A stretch of 34,875 nucleotides of DNA from NCBI GenBank assembly GCA_028823345.1, contig JAPKBR010000035.1:1-34875 (forward strand). The letters are read 5' to 3'. The position numbers were made by a program, and so were the translations under genes. Source of the stretch: Planctomycetota bacterium (GTDB taxonomy: Bacteria; Planctomycetota; UBA1135; GCA-002686595). The notes beneath the pieces were generated by a model. It did not search any database. It worked only from the letters and a program-made list of their open reading frames with translations, and was not told the origin of the DNA. Of this stretch, positions 1-8,711 are shown piece by piece (positions within the stretch are counted from its first letter, which is position 1; every line of letters begins with the position of its first letter).

Positions 1-39
1 GGCGAAACCGATGAGCAGGGCTTGGAGTGCTGTCTTCAT
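1..39 (-). CDS. 5' end of a secreted protein (partial, cut by left edge)
   Basis: Only 13 codons lie in the window. Read on the minus strand from an ATG at 39, they give M-K-T-A-L-Q-A-L-L-I-G-F-A, a positively charged start followed by a hydrophobic run, which is the usual beginning of a signal peptide. Nothing can be said of its function. The next gene upstream on the same strand is the M20 peptidase, whose stop is about 313 bases away, so this gene probably has its own promoter in that gap. Confidence 0.45.
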   Translation of the reverse strand, partial: MKTALQALLIGFA

Positions 40-352
40 GTGAGTCACTGTAGCGTGCCTTGTTGCAAATGTGTGTCATGCACCCCAGAGCGGGCCGTGA
101 TGGAGCAACCGATCAAGTGCGTACAGGTCCCGGGACCTTATTCCCGCTTTTTGCCCCCAACCCGGAAGACCTTGGTCCTAGGACCAAGTCTGCTTTTCCC
201 GCGTGATCTCCACGGTTACGGGGCCCGAGGGTGATCGCGATTTACTTCCCAGCCCGGCGTTGATCAGTCTGGACGATCTGGGTCCCAGAGGCTTTGACCT
301 TTGTTGGCATCGGGCAGGCCAGGGCTCCAGCCCTGACAGCGAGCCATCGAGC
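40..352. other. intergenic region of 313 bases with an 18-bp perfect palindrome
   Basis: No convincing gene is seen between the M20 peptidase stop and the start of the partial secreted protein. The open frames here lack coding character. At 171-188 there is a perfect palindrome (CTTGGTCCTAGGACCAAG), which could be an operator for the left-edge gene, or a hairpin with a 7-bp stem and CTAG loop. No U-rich run follows it on the minus strand, so it is not a convincing intrinsic terminator for the M20 gene. Confidence 0.5.
171..188. repeat. 18-bp perfect palindrome (operator or hairpin candidate)
   Basis: The sequence CTTGGTCCTAGGACCAAG equals its own reverse complement; the flanking bases 170 and 189 do not pair. 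It lies 132 bases upstream of the partial minus-strand gene at the left edge and 165 bases downstream of the M20 peptidase. A dimeric regulator site is possible. No family can be named from the sequence. Confidence 0.4.
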
Positions 353-1786
353 TCAGTCCGTATGCCCGGCCCTGGCCTTACCCCAATCATAGAGGCGTGC
401 GGTGATCTCGGCCACGCAGGCGGTGATCTTCTTGCCCATGGGTATGTGCAGGAATTCATTGGGGCCGTGCGCATTGCTGGCGGGGCCCAGGACCCCTGTG
501 ATCACGAACTGGGCGCGGGGGAATTTCTCGCCAAGGAGGCCCATGAAAGGGATCGTTCCCCCTTCACCCATCAGTACCGCACCGCGGTCAAAGAAGGTTC
601 GGGACGATTCGTCCACGGCCTCGGCCAACCAATCCGCCAGTTCGGGCGCATTCCAGCCACCGGCGCAGCCCGTGTTTCCAAAGCTCACCTTTGCACCGTG
701 GGGGGGATCTTTTTCCAGGGTCTCCTTCACGGCGGCAATCGCGGCCTCGGGGTCGCAAGTGGGGGGGATGCGCAGGGAGATCTTCACCCGGGTGCGGGGG
801 CGAAGGACGTTACCCGCCAGGGAAAGCGGCGGTAAGCCATCAGCGCCCGTGACCGCAAGTGCGGGCCGCCAAGTGCGGTTCAAGACGAGCTCGGCTAGGT
901 CGGTCCCCATGGGGCTCGTTCCCTCGGTGAGGGGGAAACACTCGTGCACATTGTTGCCCAGAGCTTCTGCCACGAGCTGCGCTTGTGCGGCTCGCTCTGT
1001 TGGGATTTCCACATGCAGAGCATCCACTCGTACCTGACCTGTAGCGGCGTCCTCTAGCCGTTCGAGCAAGCTGCGAACAATGCGGAAGGTTTCAGGCACG
1101 ATGCCGCCGGCGTTTCCTGAGTGAACCCCTTCGGTCAAGGTCTCGACGCTGAGGACTCCCATGGCATATCCGCGCAGGGACGTGGTCAGCCAGAGCCGCT
1201 CATAGTCCCCGGCGCCGCTGTCCAAACAGACCACGAGATCCGGCTCACCGATGCGCTCTCCAAGATGATCGATGTAGTGGGGCAGGTCGTAGCTCCCGCT
1301 CTCCTCGCAGCCCTCGATCAGAATCACGATGCGCGGATGGGGAATTCCCTGGGCCTGAAGGGCCTCGATGGCAGTCAGGGAAGCATAGGCCGAGTAGCCA
1401 TCATCTGCGCCGCCTCGGCCGTAGAGCTTGTCCCCTTCCAGGGAGGGCTCCCAGGGACCGTGGCCTTCCCGCCAGCCTTCCATTTCAGGTTGCTTGTCCA
1501 GATGACCGTACATCAAGAGGGTGGAGTCCGCATCGCCGGGGATCTCCATGAAGATCAAGGGGGTGCGCCCTTCGAGTTCAATCAGTTCTACCTCTAGGCC
1601 ACGAATCGACCGCCCGCGGCACCAATCGCCAACCCACTGGGCGGCACGATCCATGTGGCCGTTGGCCTTCCAATCTGCGTCGAAGTCCGGGGATTTGTTG
1701 GGGATGCGGATGTACTCGATCAGGCTGGGAACGATTTCCTCATCCCATACGCGGTCCACAAACTTCGTGATCTCTTTGGGGTTCAT
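353..1786 (-). CDS. M20 family metallopeptidase (carnosine dipeptidase-like)
   Basis: A 477-residue di-zinc peptidase of the M20 family, in the subgroup that includes cytosolic nonspecific dipeptidase. The metal site reads clearly: the MYGHLDKQPE segment gives the first His and the conserved Asp, GRGGADDGYS the bridging Asp, EGCEESGS the catalytic Glu pair, and a C-terminal His lies in the HGPNEF segment. The dimerisation 'lid' domain sits in the middle (about residues 200-380). Length is normal for the family. There is no signal peptide, so it should act in the cytoplasm on dipeptides or short peptides. The start is the ATG at 1786. It is transcribed in the same direction as the protease upstream, with an 88-base gap, and may be independent. 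The exact substrate cannot be told from the sequence. Confidence 0.9.
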   Translation of the reverse strand: MNPKEITKFVDRVWDEEIVPSLIEYIRIPNKSPDFDADWKANGHMDRAAQWVGDWCRGRSIRGLEVELIELEGRTPLIFMEIPGDADSTLLMYGHLDKQPEMEGWREGHGPWEPSLEGDKLYGRGGADDGYSAYASLTAIEALQAQGIPHPRIVILIEGCEESGSYDLPHYIDHLGERIGEPDLVVCLDSGAGDYERLWLTTSLRGYAMGVLSVETLTEGVHSGNAGGIVPETFRIVRSLLERLEDAATGQVRVDALHVEIPTERAAQAQLVAEALGNNVHECFPLTEGTSPMGTDLAELVLNRTWRPALAVTGADGLPPLSLAGNVLRPRTRVKISLRIPPTCDPEAAIAAVKETLEKDPPHGAKVSFGNTGCAGGWNAPELADWLAEAVDESSRTFFDRGAVLMGEGGTIPFMGLLGEKFPRAQFVITGVLGPASNAHGPNEFLHIPMGKKITACVAEITARLYDWGKARAGHTD

Positions 1787-1852
1787 ACCCTGAGCCTACT
1801 CGACTGGCAGACCCTTGGAAAACCGAAGCTGCTGAGCGGAGTCTGATTTGGC

Positions 1853-1870
1853 TCAAGCCTGCCAGCTTGA
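1853..1870 (-). terminator. hairpin just after the protease stop codon (weak terminator candidate)
   Basis: TCAAGC (1853-1858) and GCTTGA (1865-1870) form a perfect 6-bp stem around a 6-base loop, extendable by a G-T wobble. It begins 4 bases beyond the stop codon of the trypsin-like lipoprotein gene on the minus strand. It lacks a U-run, so it may be a 3' stabilising hairpin rather than a true intrinsic terminator. Confidence 0.35.
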
Positions 1871-1874
1871 AGGA

Positions 1875-2732
1875 TCAGAGTTCCACGGCGCTAGCAGGCA
1901 CCGCGTTGATGCGGTAGTAGAGCGTGCGCCCCGTTAGGTTGTCGGTGGTCTTGGATACGGACACCTGGACACCGATGAGATGTCCCTTGGAGTTCAGGAC
2001 CGGGCCGCCGCTCATGCCTCCCACCGGAGGAAAGCCCGCAAGGGGAGCGAGGGTCATGGCCTTTGCATTCAGTACGGATCCCACGACCAACATGGGCGAG
2101 AGCGCGTTCCCCATCGACCCAGTCTGGGCATCGCCCTTGAGAAAGGGCAGCACCTCGCCCTCTGGGCTCAGGCCAACCCTGGCGGGATAACCAAAAAAAA
2201 TGGCGGTCTCTCCCTCGGTTGGTTTCCCTAGCTCGATGGGGGAGTGCTTGAGCACGGGGGCACCTTCGGCCTGCAGGACGCGTAGGAGAGTCCAGTCCTC
2301 CGCTCCATGCCGTTCCACCTCGGCGCGAAGCACCCGCCCATCTGGTTGCGTCAGGAGAATTGTCGATATTTTGCCCGTGACGTTCTCGTGCAGTACATGC
2401 TTGGCGGTCAGGACCTGATGGTCTCCTAGCAGAATCCCTGAGCCATGATTTGAAGAGTAGGATTCTTCGCTTGCCGAGTGCTGTACCTCGATTCGCACCA
2501 CCCACTGCTGTAATTCTTCAAGCTGCTTCGCGAATTCTGGCGTGTGTTCTTCCAGATACGCCACGCTCAAGGCGCTTCCGTGTTCAAATAGAAAACTATC
2601 GTCGATGAACGAGTGTTCTTCCAAGTTCGGATGCAGGCATCCCCCGAGACACAATGCACCTGATGCAATTGTGGCAAGGGCCCACTTCTTCCTGAATCCT
2701 CGGGTATGCGTCATTCGATGCCCATTGTTCAC
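1875..2732 (-). CDS. trypsin-like serine protease, lipoprotein
   Basis: A 285-residue extracytoplasmic protease of the chymotrypsin fold (S1/HtrA-like). After a basic start and hydrophobic stretch, a lipobox ends in G-G-C (residues 29-32 region), so the mature protein should be membrane-anchored through lipidated Cys. The catalytic triad is visible: His in TAKHVL, Asp in the AEDWTLLRV segment, and Ser in GGMSGGPV. A C-terminal PDZ domain, usual in HtrA/DegP, is absent, so this is a protease-only form. The frame opens at GTG 2732, but the ATG at 2714 (MTHTRGFRKK) gives a normal lipoprotein signal and is the likelier start; neither has a clear Shine-Dalgarno. A role in processing envelope proteins is inferred only from location and fold. 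Confidence 0.82.
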   Translation of the reverse strand: MNNGHRMTHTRGFRKKWALATIASGALCLGGCLHPNLEEHSFIDDSFLFEHGSALSVAYLEEHTPEFAKQLEELQQWVVRIEVQHSASEESYSSNHGSGILLGDHQVLTAKHVLHENVTGKISTILLTQPDGRVLRAEVERHGAEDWTLLRVLQAEGAPVLKHSPIELGKPTEGETAIFFGYPARVGLSPEGEVLPFLKGDAQTGSMGNALSPMLVVGSVLNAKAMTLAPLAGFPPVGGMSGGPVLNSKGHLIGVQVSVSKTTDNLTGRTLYYRINAVPASAVEL

Positions 2733-2986
2733 CTAGACGCCGCAGGACTCAATTCATTTGCCTGAGAACCGGTTGCGGTCCCTCTTCTTTTTGAGGCGGG
2801 GGGGGGAGGGGCGGTAACGAAGAGCAGGGTAATGGGGACACTATGCCCCTTGGTTCCCTTGCAATCATCCTATCATCTGTCAGGTACTCAGGCCGGCCAT
2901 CAGGGTCCAGGTAGATCCTGACGCAAGTCCCTTCTTCGAGACGGCACTTTCCCAAAAACCGTCCCCCGAGCGCGTTCTAGTTCATC

Positions 2987-4630
2987 TCACTCATTCTCTA
3001 GCCAGCTCTTGGCGAGTGCTTCTCCAAGTGCGATGACACCCTTGGTGTCCAGAACCAGTTTCTTTTCCTGGGGGGGAAGACTGAAGGCTTTGATGTGGAT
3101 CAGGTAGGGGTCAGCGGCCGCGACCTCGGCGATCTTGGCGGTGACATCGATCTTGTTGACTTGTTTGTCATCGGTCGGCGGCTGCTGGCTGACAAACCAG
3201 CGTAGCTCCGGGAGACCAAGGTCCTCCCGGCTCTGATTCACCAGTGACTGCAGTCGGGCAGAGGCACCGTTCCTGAATGGACTCCAGGACATGTCGTTCT
3301 CGCCGAGGTGGTAGAGGATCCCGGCCAGTTCGACTTCTTGACCGCGGTCTTGGATCTGTTGCATGGAGTCCTGGATGAATTTCAGGAAACTCGGGTACAG
3401 GTTGCGGGTTTCAGCTTCGCTGCCTTCGGGAGTCCAGTCGATGATCTGCGATCCGCTATGGGTGAACTTTGCAATGGCGATGGGGCCCTTGACTTTTTTG
3501 GTGAGTGCAGCGCCGAAGCTCAGCTCGGGGCCAAAAGTGTCGTAGAAGCCTGCGGGCCCAAGGGGCTCCCATCCGTCGGACTTCTTGTAGCCTCCGCCGA
3601 TGCTGTAGCGATAGGCGATTCGATGGTTGTCCTTGAGCAGCGCGGATTTCCCTCTCAGCTTCTTGAGCTCCTGAACAAAGGCTCGCTCGCCTTCCATGTT
3701 GCGGTGTCCGGCGAGCACGAAGAGTTTTACCTTGCGGCCTTTCTGGTAGGGCCAGGCCTTGAGCGGGCGATCGGCCCTGCGCGGCTGCCCGATCTTCTGC
3801 AAGTAGGCATCGGCGTAGTTGACCCCGTGTTCGAGCTGCCCCAGAGTGCCGTAGTGATAGTGCAGGCCCACGCCTCCACCTACCTCCACGCCCACATGGG
3901 ATGTGGGCACATAGTCCGCAAGCGGATCGGACTCGGTAACGAACCTTTGGCCGATGCTGACCGCATGCATGCGAGGGCGCAGGTCCATGCCCCAGACGGT
4001 CTTGGTGCAGAGTTCGCCGATGAAGAAGGGCAGGTTCGGCGCCTTGAGGTCGCGCCGCCAGCATGCCAGGAAGTTTTTTAGGTTCTGGCCATAGGAGGCC
4101 AAGTACCCCTCTTCAAACATGTCGTTCTCGCCCTGATGCCACATGAAGCCTTCGATCCGGTAAGGGATCTTCTTCTTGTCGAGGGCGGCCAGGGAGGATT
4201 GGATCCAATCCAGGGCGAGGGGGTACATCTTGAAGCCGATGGGCTCGTCCGGGTTCCAATCGCCGCCTAGGTGTGTGCCTCCCGCTGCAACCTTGATGAT
4301 GGCAATGGGAGCCTTGCTGTTCTTGGTGAGCGTTCGAGCAAAGCTCAACTCTGGGCCGATCACGTCCCGGACGGGGGCGAGGGGGACCCAGCCTTCGGAG
4401 CGCTGCTTGTCCTCTCGGCCGATGCAGTAAGAGAACAGCACATCGTCCTGGGACTGTTCCAGCCCATCGAAAGGCGGGAACTTGTGCACATCCGCAGCCT
4501 TGGAGTCGGAGCCCACCATGTTGGATTGGCCGGCAAAGATGAAGACCCGCAGGGTCTTGTTGTCCTCTTGGGCGGATGCGGTGCTCGCGCATGCGCAAAG
4601 GATCGACAAGGTGAGGAAAAGGTGATGCAT
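2987..4630 (-). CDS. SASA-family (sialate O-acetylesterase-like) protein with a duplicated, degenerate second domain
   Basis: A 547-residue secreted protein (signal peptide about 1-20, ending ASA) made of two tandem copies of the SGNH-type carbohydrate esterase domain (SASA, formerly DUF303). The first domain keeps AGQSNM with nucleophile Ser36, WHQGEND at 164-170, and a His-rich segment near 257-268 where the catalytic His belongs. The second begins with AGHRNM, so Arg310 occupies the Ser position. It has HLGEND at 441-446 and no His where the last catalytic residue belongs (the LDTKGVIALG segment). The second copy is therefore likely inactive, perhaps for binding or structure. It probably removes acetyl esters from extracellular polysaccharide. 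It follows the large heme protein after 136 bases on the same strand. Confidence 0.85.
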   Translation of the reverse strand: MHHLFLTLSILCACASTASAQEDNKTLRVFIFAGQSNMVGSDSKAADVHKFPPFDGLEQSQDDVLFSYCIGREDKQRSEGWVPLAPVRDVIGPELSFARTLTKNSKAPIAIIKVAAGGTHLGGDWNPDEPIGFKMYPLALDWIQSSLAALDKKKIPYRIEGFMWHQGENDMFEEGYLASYGQNLKNFLACWRRDLKAPNLPFFIGELCTKTVWGMDLRPRMHAVSIGQRFVTESDPLADYVPTSHVGVEVGGGVGLHYHYGTLGQLEHGVNYADAYLQKIGQPRRADRPLKAWPYQKGRKVKLFVLAGHRNMEGERAFVQELKKLRGKSALLKDNHRIAYRYSIGGGYKKSDGWEPLGPAGFYDTFGPELSFGAALTKKVKGPIAIAKFTHSGSQIIDWTPEGSEAETRNLYPSFLKFIQDSMQQIQDRGQEVELAGILYHLGENDMSWSPFRNGASARLQSLVNQSREDLGLPELRWFVSQQPPTDDKQVNKIDVTAKIAEVAAADPYLIHIKAFSLPPQEKKLVLDTKGVIALGEALAKSWLENE

Positions 4631-4720
4631 GCTAGGTCTCAGTGGGGGTGTGGGGTTTTGATCCGACAGTTTGTAGAGCGTACAGCAAAGGTCACACCCA
4701 GGGCTATCGGCTCCGGGGAG

Positions 4721-4734
4721 CTGGCCATGGCCAG
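4721..4734. repeat. 14-bp perfect palindrome between the esterase and heme-protein genes
   Basis: CTGGCCATGGCCAG equals its own reverse complement. It sits in the 136-base gap between the stop of the large heme protein (4767) and the start of the SASA esterase (4630), both on the minus strand. It could be a regulator site or a transcript hairpin. No U-run follows on the minus strand. Confidence 0.3.
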
Positions 4735-4766
4735 GCCCGGCAAAAGTGTTTCGGTCCCGTGCGGAT

Positions 4767-7700
4767 CTATTTCAGTTGATGAATCGTGTTGTGGATGGTT
4801 CCCTCAATGCGCTCGCCATCTGCAGTGAGGAGCTCGTAGCGGATTTCCATGCACCAGGTAGGTTGGATGCCGGGGACTTCGAGTTGGATCGTCCGGCCGT
4901 CGGAGGACAGCTTGGCGGAGGAGACTTGCAGGTCTTGCTCGTTGAGGTGGGGCGATCCGTAGTTCCTTGTTCGCTTCAGATCCCAAATCTTCAGGTGGTA
5001 ATTGGTGGTCAAGCTGGCGGCGGCTGGATCAAGGGTGTCACTGAAGCCAAGGGTGATCCCCGTTTGGGTCGCACTGAGGTCAACAGGTAGGTGCACGGGA
5101 GCACCCGTGTAGCGCAGGCGATAGAGTCCGCCGGGCTGTTGTTTGTTTCCCGCCCAGGCGAACATGCCCGCTAGGTAGAGTTGACCATCCTCTGGATGGA
5201 ATCGTCCCCGCATGATGCCGGTTGGAAAGTCACTGATGGGAAGGGCGCACATGCCTCCCTGCATCTGACCGCCCACCTCTTCGTGTGGGACAACGAATAC
5301 TTTGCCGGCTCCGTAGGAGACATTGAGCAGTTGCCCCTGGAGTGCACCCCACTTGGGGCTGTCCACCCAAAGGAGTTCACCCGGTGAACGATCAAAGTTA
5401 TTGGTGATCCAGACCAGGGGCTGATCCATCGCTGCGTCAGATTCGTCGGTCACATCGTGGTAGCCGTACATGTTTCCATAGAACCCTCCCGGCTTGACAT
5501 AGTTGATGCGATTTTTTGGGTTCCAATGCCCTTCCTGGTCTGTGACGATGAAGGTGCCGTCTGGGTTGATGCAGACACCATTTGCAGCGCGGAATCCATT
5601 CGCAACGATTTCGGTGTGTTGCCCGTCTTTGCTCACCCGTAACAATGTGCCGTGCTGAGGTACGAGGGCGGGAAGTGCGTGGCGTGCTGACTTGGCGTAC
5701 AAGAGGTTTCCCTCCGTGTCGCTTTGCAGGCCCATTGCAAATTCATGGAAGTGATCCGTGACCTGGTGGTCATTGTTGAAGCACTCATACCAGTCGATCT
5801 CCTCATCACCGTTGAGGTCGTGCAGGATCACGATCTGGTCCCTACATGTGACGTGGATTTTTCCCCGTAGAATCTTCACTCCAAGGGGCTGAAACAAGCC
5901 AGAGGCGATTCGGTGCCAGGTGACTGCAACGGTTTGTTCCCCATCCTCACTGGTTTCTTCCGGGAGGGAATTGAGTCCCGACACCTTCCAAACGCTTCCA
6001 TCCCAGGTGCTGACGATGGCGGTGTCGCCCTTGTCTGTGAAATCGAAACCTGTGAGCCGTAGACGGCAGGACCAGGGATTATTGGTTGGGCGCTTGAGAA
6101 TATCGACCGCGAAGGGTCCATCGTTCGAGGCTATCACGGCTTCGGCCGTCAAGACCTGTGCCCAGCGCGAGGGCCCACCTTTGGTCTTGGGGGTGAGGTC
6201 CCGGGCGGGAATGTCGATCACCACCTCATCGGCAATGGTCCTTGCCTTGTCCAGATCTTGGCTGCTCGCAAACCAGAGCGTGAACATTCGGTCGTCCTTA
6301 CCCGCAGGAATGTGCAAACGCAGATCGCCGTTGCTCGAATCCCAGTGCATTCCGTTCACTTGTCCTTCGACACCTGCGACTGTGATGCCTTCCTGGACGT
6401 TGGGACGGTTGGTGCTGGAACCCTCTAGGACAGAGAGGGGATGTCCGTCTTTCGCTTTGTCCTGGACTGTTCCATCGATGCTCGAGCCCAGGTCCCAGTG
6501 TCCACTTGGTGGAGTGCCAGCGGCCTCCCAGTCTTGGACTTGTTTTCCGTTGAGGGCGGAATTGAAAAAGAGGACTTTTGAAAGCTGGCCCTCGAAGAAG
6601 GTCGGCTCTGGGAAATTAGCTGCCGTGTAGCCGATACGCATCACCGGGTCATCCAGATCCTCCTTGCGCTGCAGGTGCCCGAGAAGCGGGTCCGGTTCTC
6701 CGTCCACGAAGAACTGAATTTCTCCCGAGTCCTTCCGGTAGCTGACAGCAACATCGTGCCACTGGTCATCCGCGACAGGTTGGCTTCCCCTAAAGGCACC
6801 GACCCAGCCGATATCCAGGGTCAGGTGGCCATCTTGCACGAACCAGGTCAGACCGTCAGGAACCCACTCGGATTGGTTGGCGGTCTGGGCCACGATCGTG
6901 CCCCCTTGATCGGTCTTGATGCGCGCCATCATGGTGAAGTCCCCCGTGCCCAGGTTGAGGCCGGTGGAGTCTTTGAGTTCCAGGTAGGTCGCCCCTTCGA
7001 AGCGAAGAGTTTTTGTTGGAGCCCCTGTGTTGGTCGGAAGGCCTGGGTTCAGAGCCAGTTGGCCGAACCAGGCTGTGAGGCCTCTTGTGTCCAGGCTGGC
7101 GAGTGGGTCATTCCTATGGGCGACTTGAAGGATGAGGGGCTGATCGCGGGCACCCACATTGAAGGTGCGCGTGAAAACCGGTTGCTCGTTGCTGGGGATG
7201 ACTCCCGGCAGTTCCAGAATCCGTGCCTTGCCTACGGTGTACTCGATGATGGTATCGGGGCCGTGGTAGTACATGCCTCGATACTGGGCCCAGTCCCGGG
7301 CGAGGGGGCCGTAACGGCGGCCATCGCGTCCGACCAAGCGTGTGTCTTCGAAGCTCCCATCGCTGGGGCGGCCCCAACCGGGACCGGTTGGATTGGTGAG
7401 ATGCAGGTCGCCAGCAAGCCGTGGGTGGATCCCATGATTCCCATTGAAGTGAATGCTGTTCCAGTCGATGAATTCTTCACCGCTCCAGGCCGCTGCCACG
7501 CGCAGGGTGTCGAAATCAAAGACCATCCAATAGCGCCCTTGGGCCACGCCCCCTGGTCCCGCATCGAGGCGCATCGCATTGCCCTTGTAGGCAAAGTTCT
7601 CCCCGTCACGGCCGATCTCCATGGTCATGACTTGGTTCGGTCCGTAGTCCATCCGGAGCCACTCAGACCGATCTGGTGGTTGAGGACCCCGGGACGATCC

Positions 7701-8687
7701 CTCGGGAAGGAGCGAGAGGTAGCCTTGGTCCACTTCGAAGTACTGGGAGGGGTTGTGCTCCCGCAGGTACTCTTGGCGGATGTAGTGAATGACGTCGTAC
7801 TTCTCTGAAGGCACCATTTGGGTTTGGGCGACCATCATCCCAAAGCCTTCGGTCAGTGTGCGGTACAAGGCGAAGGGGTCAGAACCGCTCTTGAAAGGCT
7901 GGGAGGCAAATTTGAGGGAGGTCGGGAGAGATCCCTCTCGGTCTCGGGTGCCGTGGCAATTGACGCAAGAGCTGTTGTAGATCTCTTCACCGCGCTGAAA
8001 TGCCCCCTGATCGAAATCACCAATGAAGCCAGCGTGATCGATGTGGCTTTCATAGTCAGGCAGGGCTCGTTGGGCATAGAGGGCCGGGTCTGGCTCCAGT
8101 TCGTGCGCGCGGGCGCTGCCCCCGTCGCGCAATTCGATCAGGTATCGAACCAGGTCCAAGAACTGCTGTTTGCTCGCCAGGGTATTGACGAGCCCAGAAG
8201 GCATCAGGGAAAGTGGGCTCTGGCCGTAAGAATCGAACTCCTCCCGGTGGAAGCGGACCTCTTTGTAGTTGCGTGAGGAGTCACGGATCACCACTGACTG
8301 GGCATCTTCGGACACCAGCAGGCCCGTGATCCATTCCCCATCCGACTCAAGCAGGACGACTTCGTACCCTTTTCGAATGACCTTCGAGGGATGGAGGATG
8401 GATTCAATCAGTTGCTCGTCGGTGACGTCACCGGTAAGAGCAGTTAGGTCTGGACCCAGTTGGTTTGCGGCCTCATCAGGAATGTGGCAGCGCGTGCACG
8501 CGAGTTCTCGCTGGTAGAAGGCTACCGCTCCCCGCTCTGCGTCACCGAAGCGTCTCGCTTCCTCTGCTAAGTCTGCTGAAGAGACTCCGGTCAGTTGGGA
8601 TTCAAGGTCTTGTGCGGCCCAAGAGTCGCTATTCAAAAGCAACAGGGCTGCAAGAGGCAGGACTAGAGAGGGGATGGATTGACGCAT
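4767..8687 (-). CDS. giant secreted diheme cytochrome / LamG / beta-propeller protein (PVC type)
   Basis: A 1306-residue exported protein. Order of parts: signal peptide (about 1-24); a PVC-type heme-binding domain with CTRCH at 64-68 and the conserved region after it to about residue 186 (the TIGR02603 type found in Pirellula and Verrucomicrobium); a second cytochrome c domain with CVNCH at 241-245; a region of about 320-560 resembling the PVC-specific DUF6797; a LamG/concanavalin-like domain at about 560-730; and a beta-propeller at about 880-1200 like those of sugar dehydrogenases (repeated 'G-x-x-P-D-G/VTDQEG' style blades). Such proteins are thought to oxidise or handle sugars in the periplasm and pass electrons through the hemes; the substrate is unknown. 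The DUF1080 gene lies 24 bases upstream on the same strand, which implies one transcript. Confidence 0.88.
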   Translation of the reverse strand: MRQSIPSLVLPLAALLLLNSDSWAAQDLESQLTGVSSADLAEEARRFGDAERGAVAFYQRELACTRCHIPDEAANQLGPDLTALTGDVTDEQLIESILHPSKVIRKGYEVVLLESDGEWITGLLVSEDAQSVVIRDSSRNYKEVRFHREEFDSYGQSPLSLMPSGLVNTLASKQQFLDLVRYLIELRDGGSARAHELEPDPALYAQRALPDYESHIDHAGFIGDFDQGAFQRGEEIYNSSCVNCHGTRDREGSLPTSLKFASQPFKSGSDPFALYRTLTEGFGMMVAQTQMVPSEKYDVIHYIRQEYLREHNPSQYFEVDQGYLSLLPEGSSRGPQPPDRSEWLRMDYGPNQVMTMEIGRDGENFAYKGNAMRLDAGPGGVAQGRYWMVFDFDTLRVAAAWSGEEFIDWNSIHFNGNHGIHPRLAGDLHLTNPTGPGWGRPSDGSFEDTRLVGRDGRRYGPLARDWAQYRGMYYHGPDTIIEYTVGKARILELPGVIPSNEQPVFTRTFNVGARDQPLILQVAHRNDPLASLDTRGLTAWFGQLALNPGLPTNTGAPTKTLRFEGATYLELKDSTGLNLGTGDFTMMARIKTDQGGTIVAQTANQSEWVPDGLTWFVQDGHLTLDIGWVGAFRGSQPVADDQWHDVAVSYRKDSGEIQFFVDGEPDPLLGHLQRKEDLDDPVMRIGYTAANFPEPTFFEGQLSKVLFFNSALNGKQVQDWEAAGTPPSGHWDLGSSIDGTVQDKAKDGHPLSVLEGSSTNRPNVQEGITVAGVEGQVNGMHWDSSNGDLRLHIPAGKDDRMFTLWFASSQDLDKARTIADEVVIDIPARDLTPKTKGGPSRWAQVLTAEAVIASNDGPFAVDILKRPTNNPWSCRLRLTGFDFTDKGDTAIVSTWDGSVWKVSGLNSLPEETSEDGEQTVAVTWHRIASGLFQPLGVKILRGKIHVTCRDQIVILHDLNGDEEIDWYECFNNDHQVTDHFHEFAMGLQSDTEGNLLYAKSARHALPALVPQHGTLLRVSKDGQHTEIVANGFRAANGVCINPDGTFIVTDQEGHWNPKNRINYVKPGGFYGNMYGYHDVTDESDAAMDQPLVWITNNFDRSPGELLWVDSPKWGALQGQLLNVSYGAGKVFVVPHEEVGGQMQGGMCALPISDFPTGIMRGRFHPEDGQLYLAGMFAWAGNKQQPGGLYRLRYTGAPVHLPVDLSATQTGITLGFSDTLDPAAASLTTNYHLKIWDLKRTRNYGSPHLNEQDLQVSSAKLSSDGRTIQLEVPGIQPTWCMEIRYELLTADGERIEGTIHNTIHQLK

Positions 8688-8711
8688 TGGGGTTCGATTG
8701 GGTCCGGGCTC

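Noticed and set aside
203..835. 210-residue plus-strand open frame at the left
   Set aside because: Overlaps the M20 peptidase antisense and shows no family pattern.
2749..2955. 68-residue minus-strand open frame in the gap before the trypsin-like gene
   Set aside because: It opens at TTG without a ribosome site and runs through a poly-C/poly-G tract; the sequence is not convincing as a protein.
6675..7808. 377-residue plus-strand open frame
   Set aside because: Antisense to the large heme/LamG protein, which has clear motifs.
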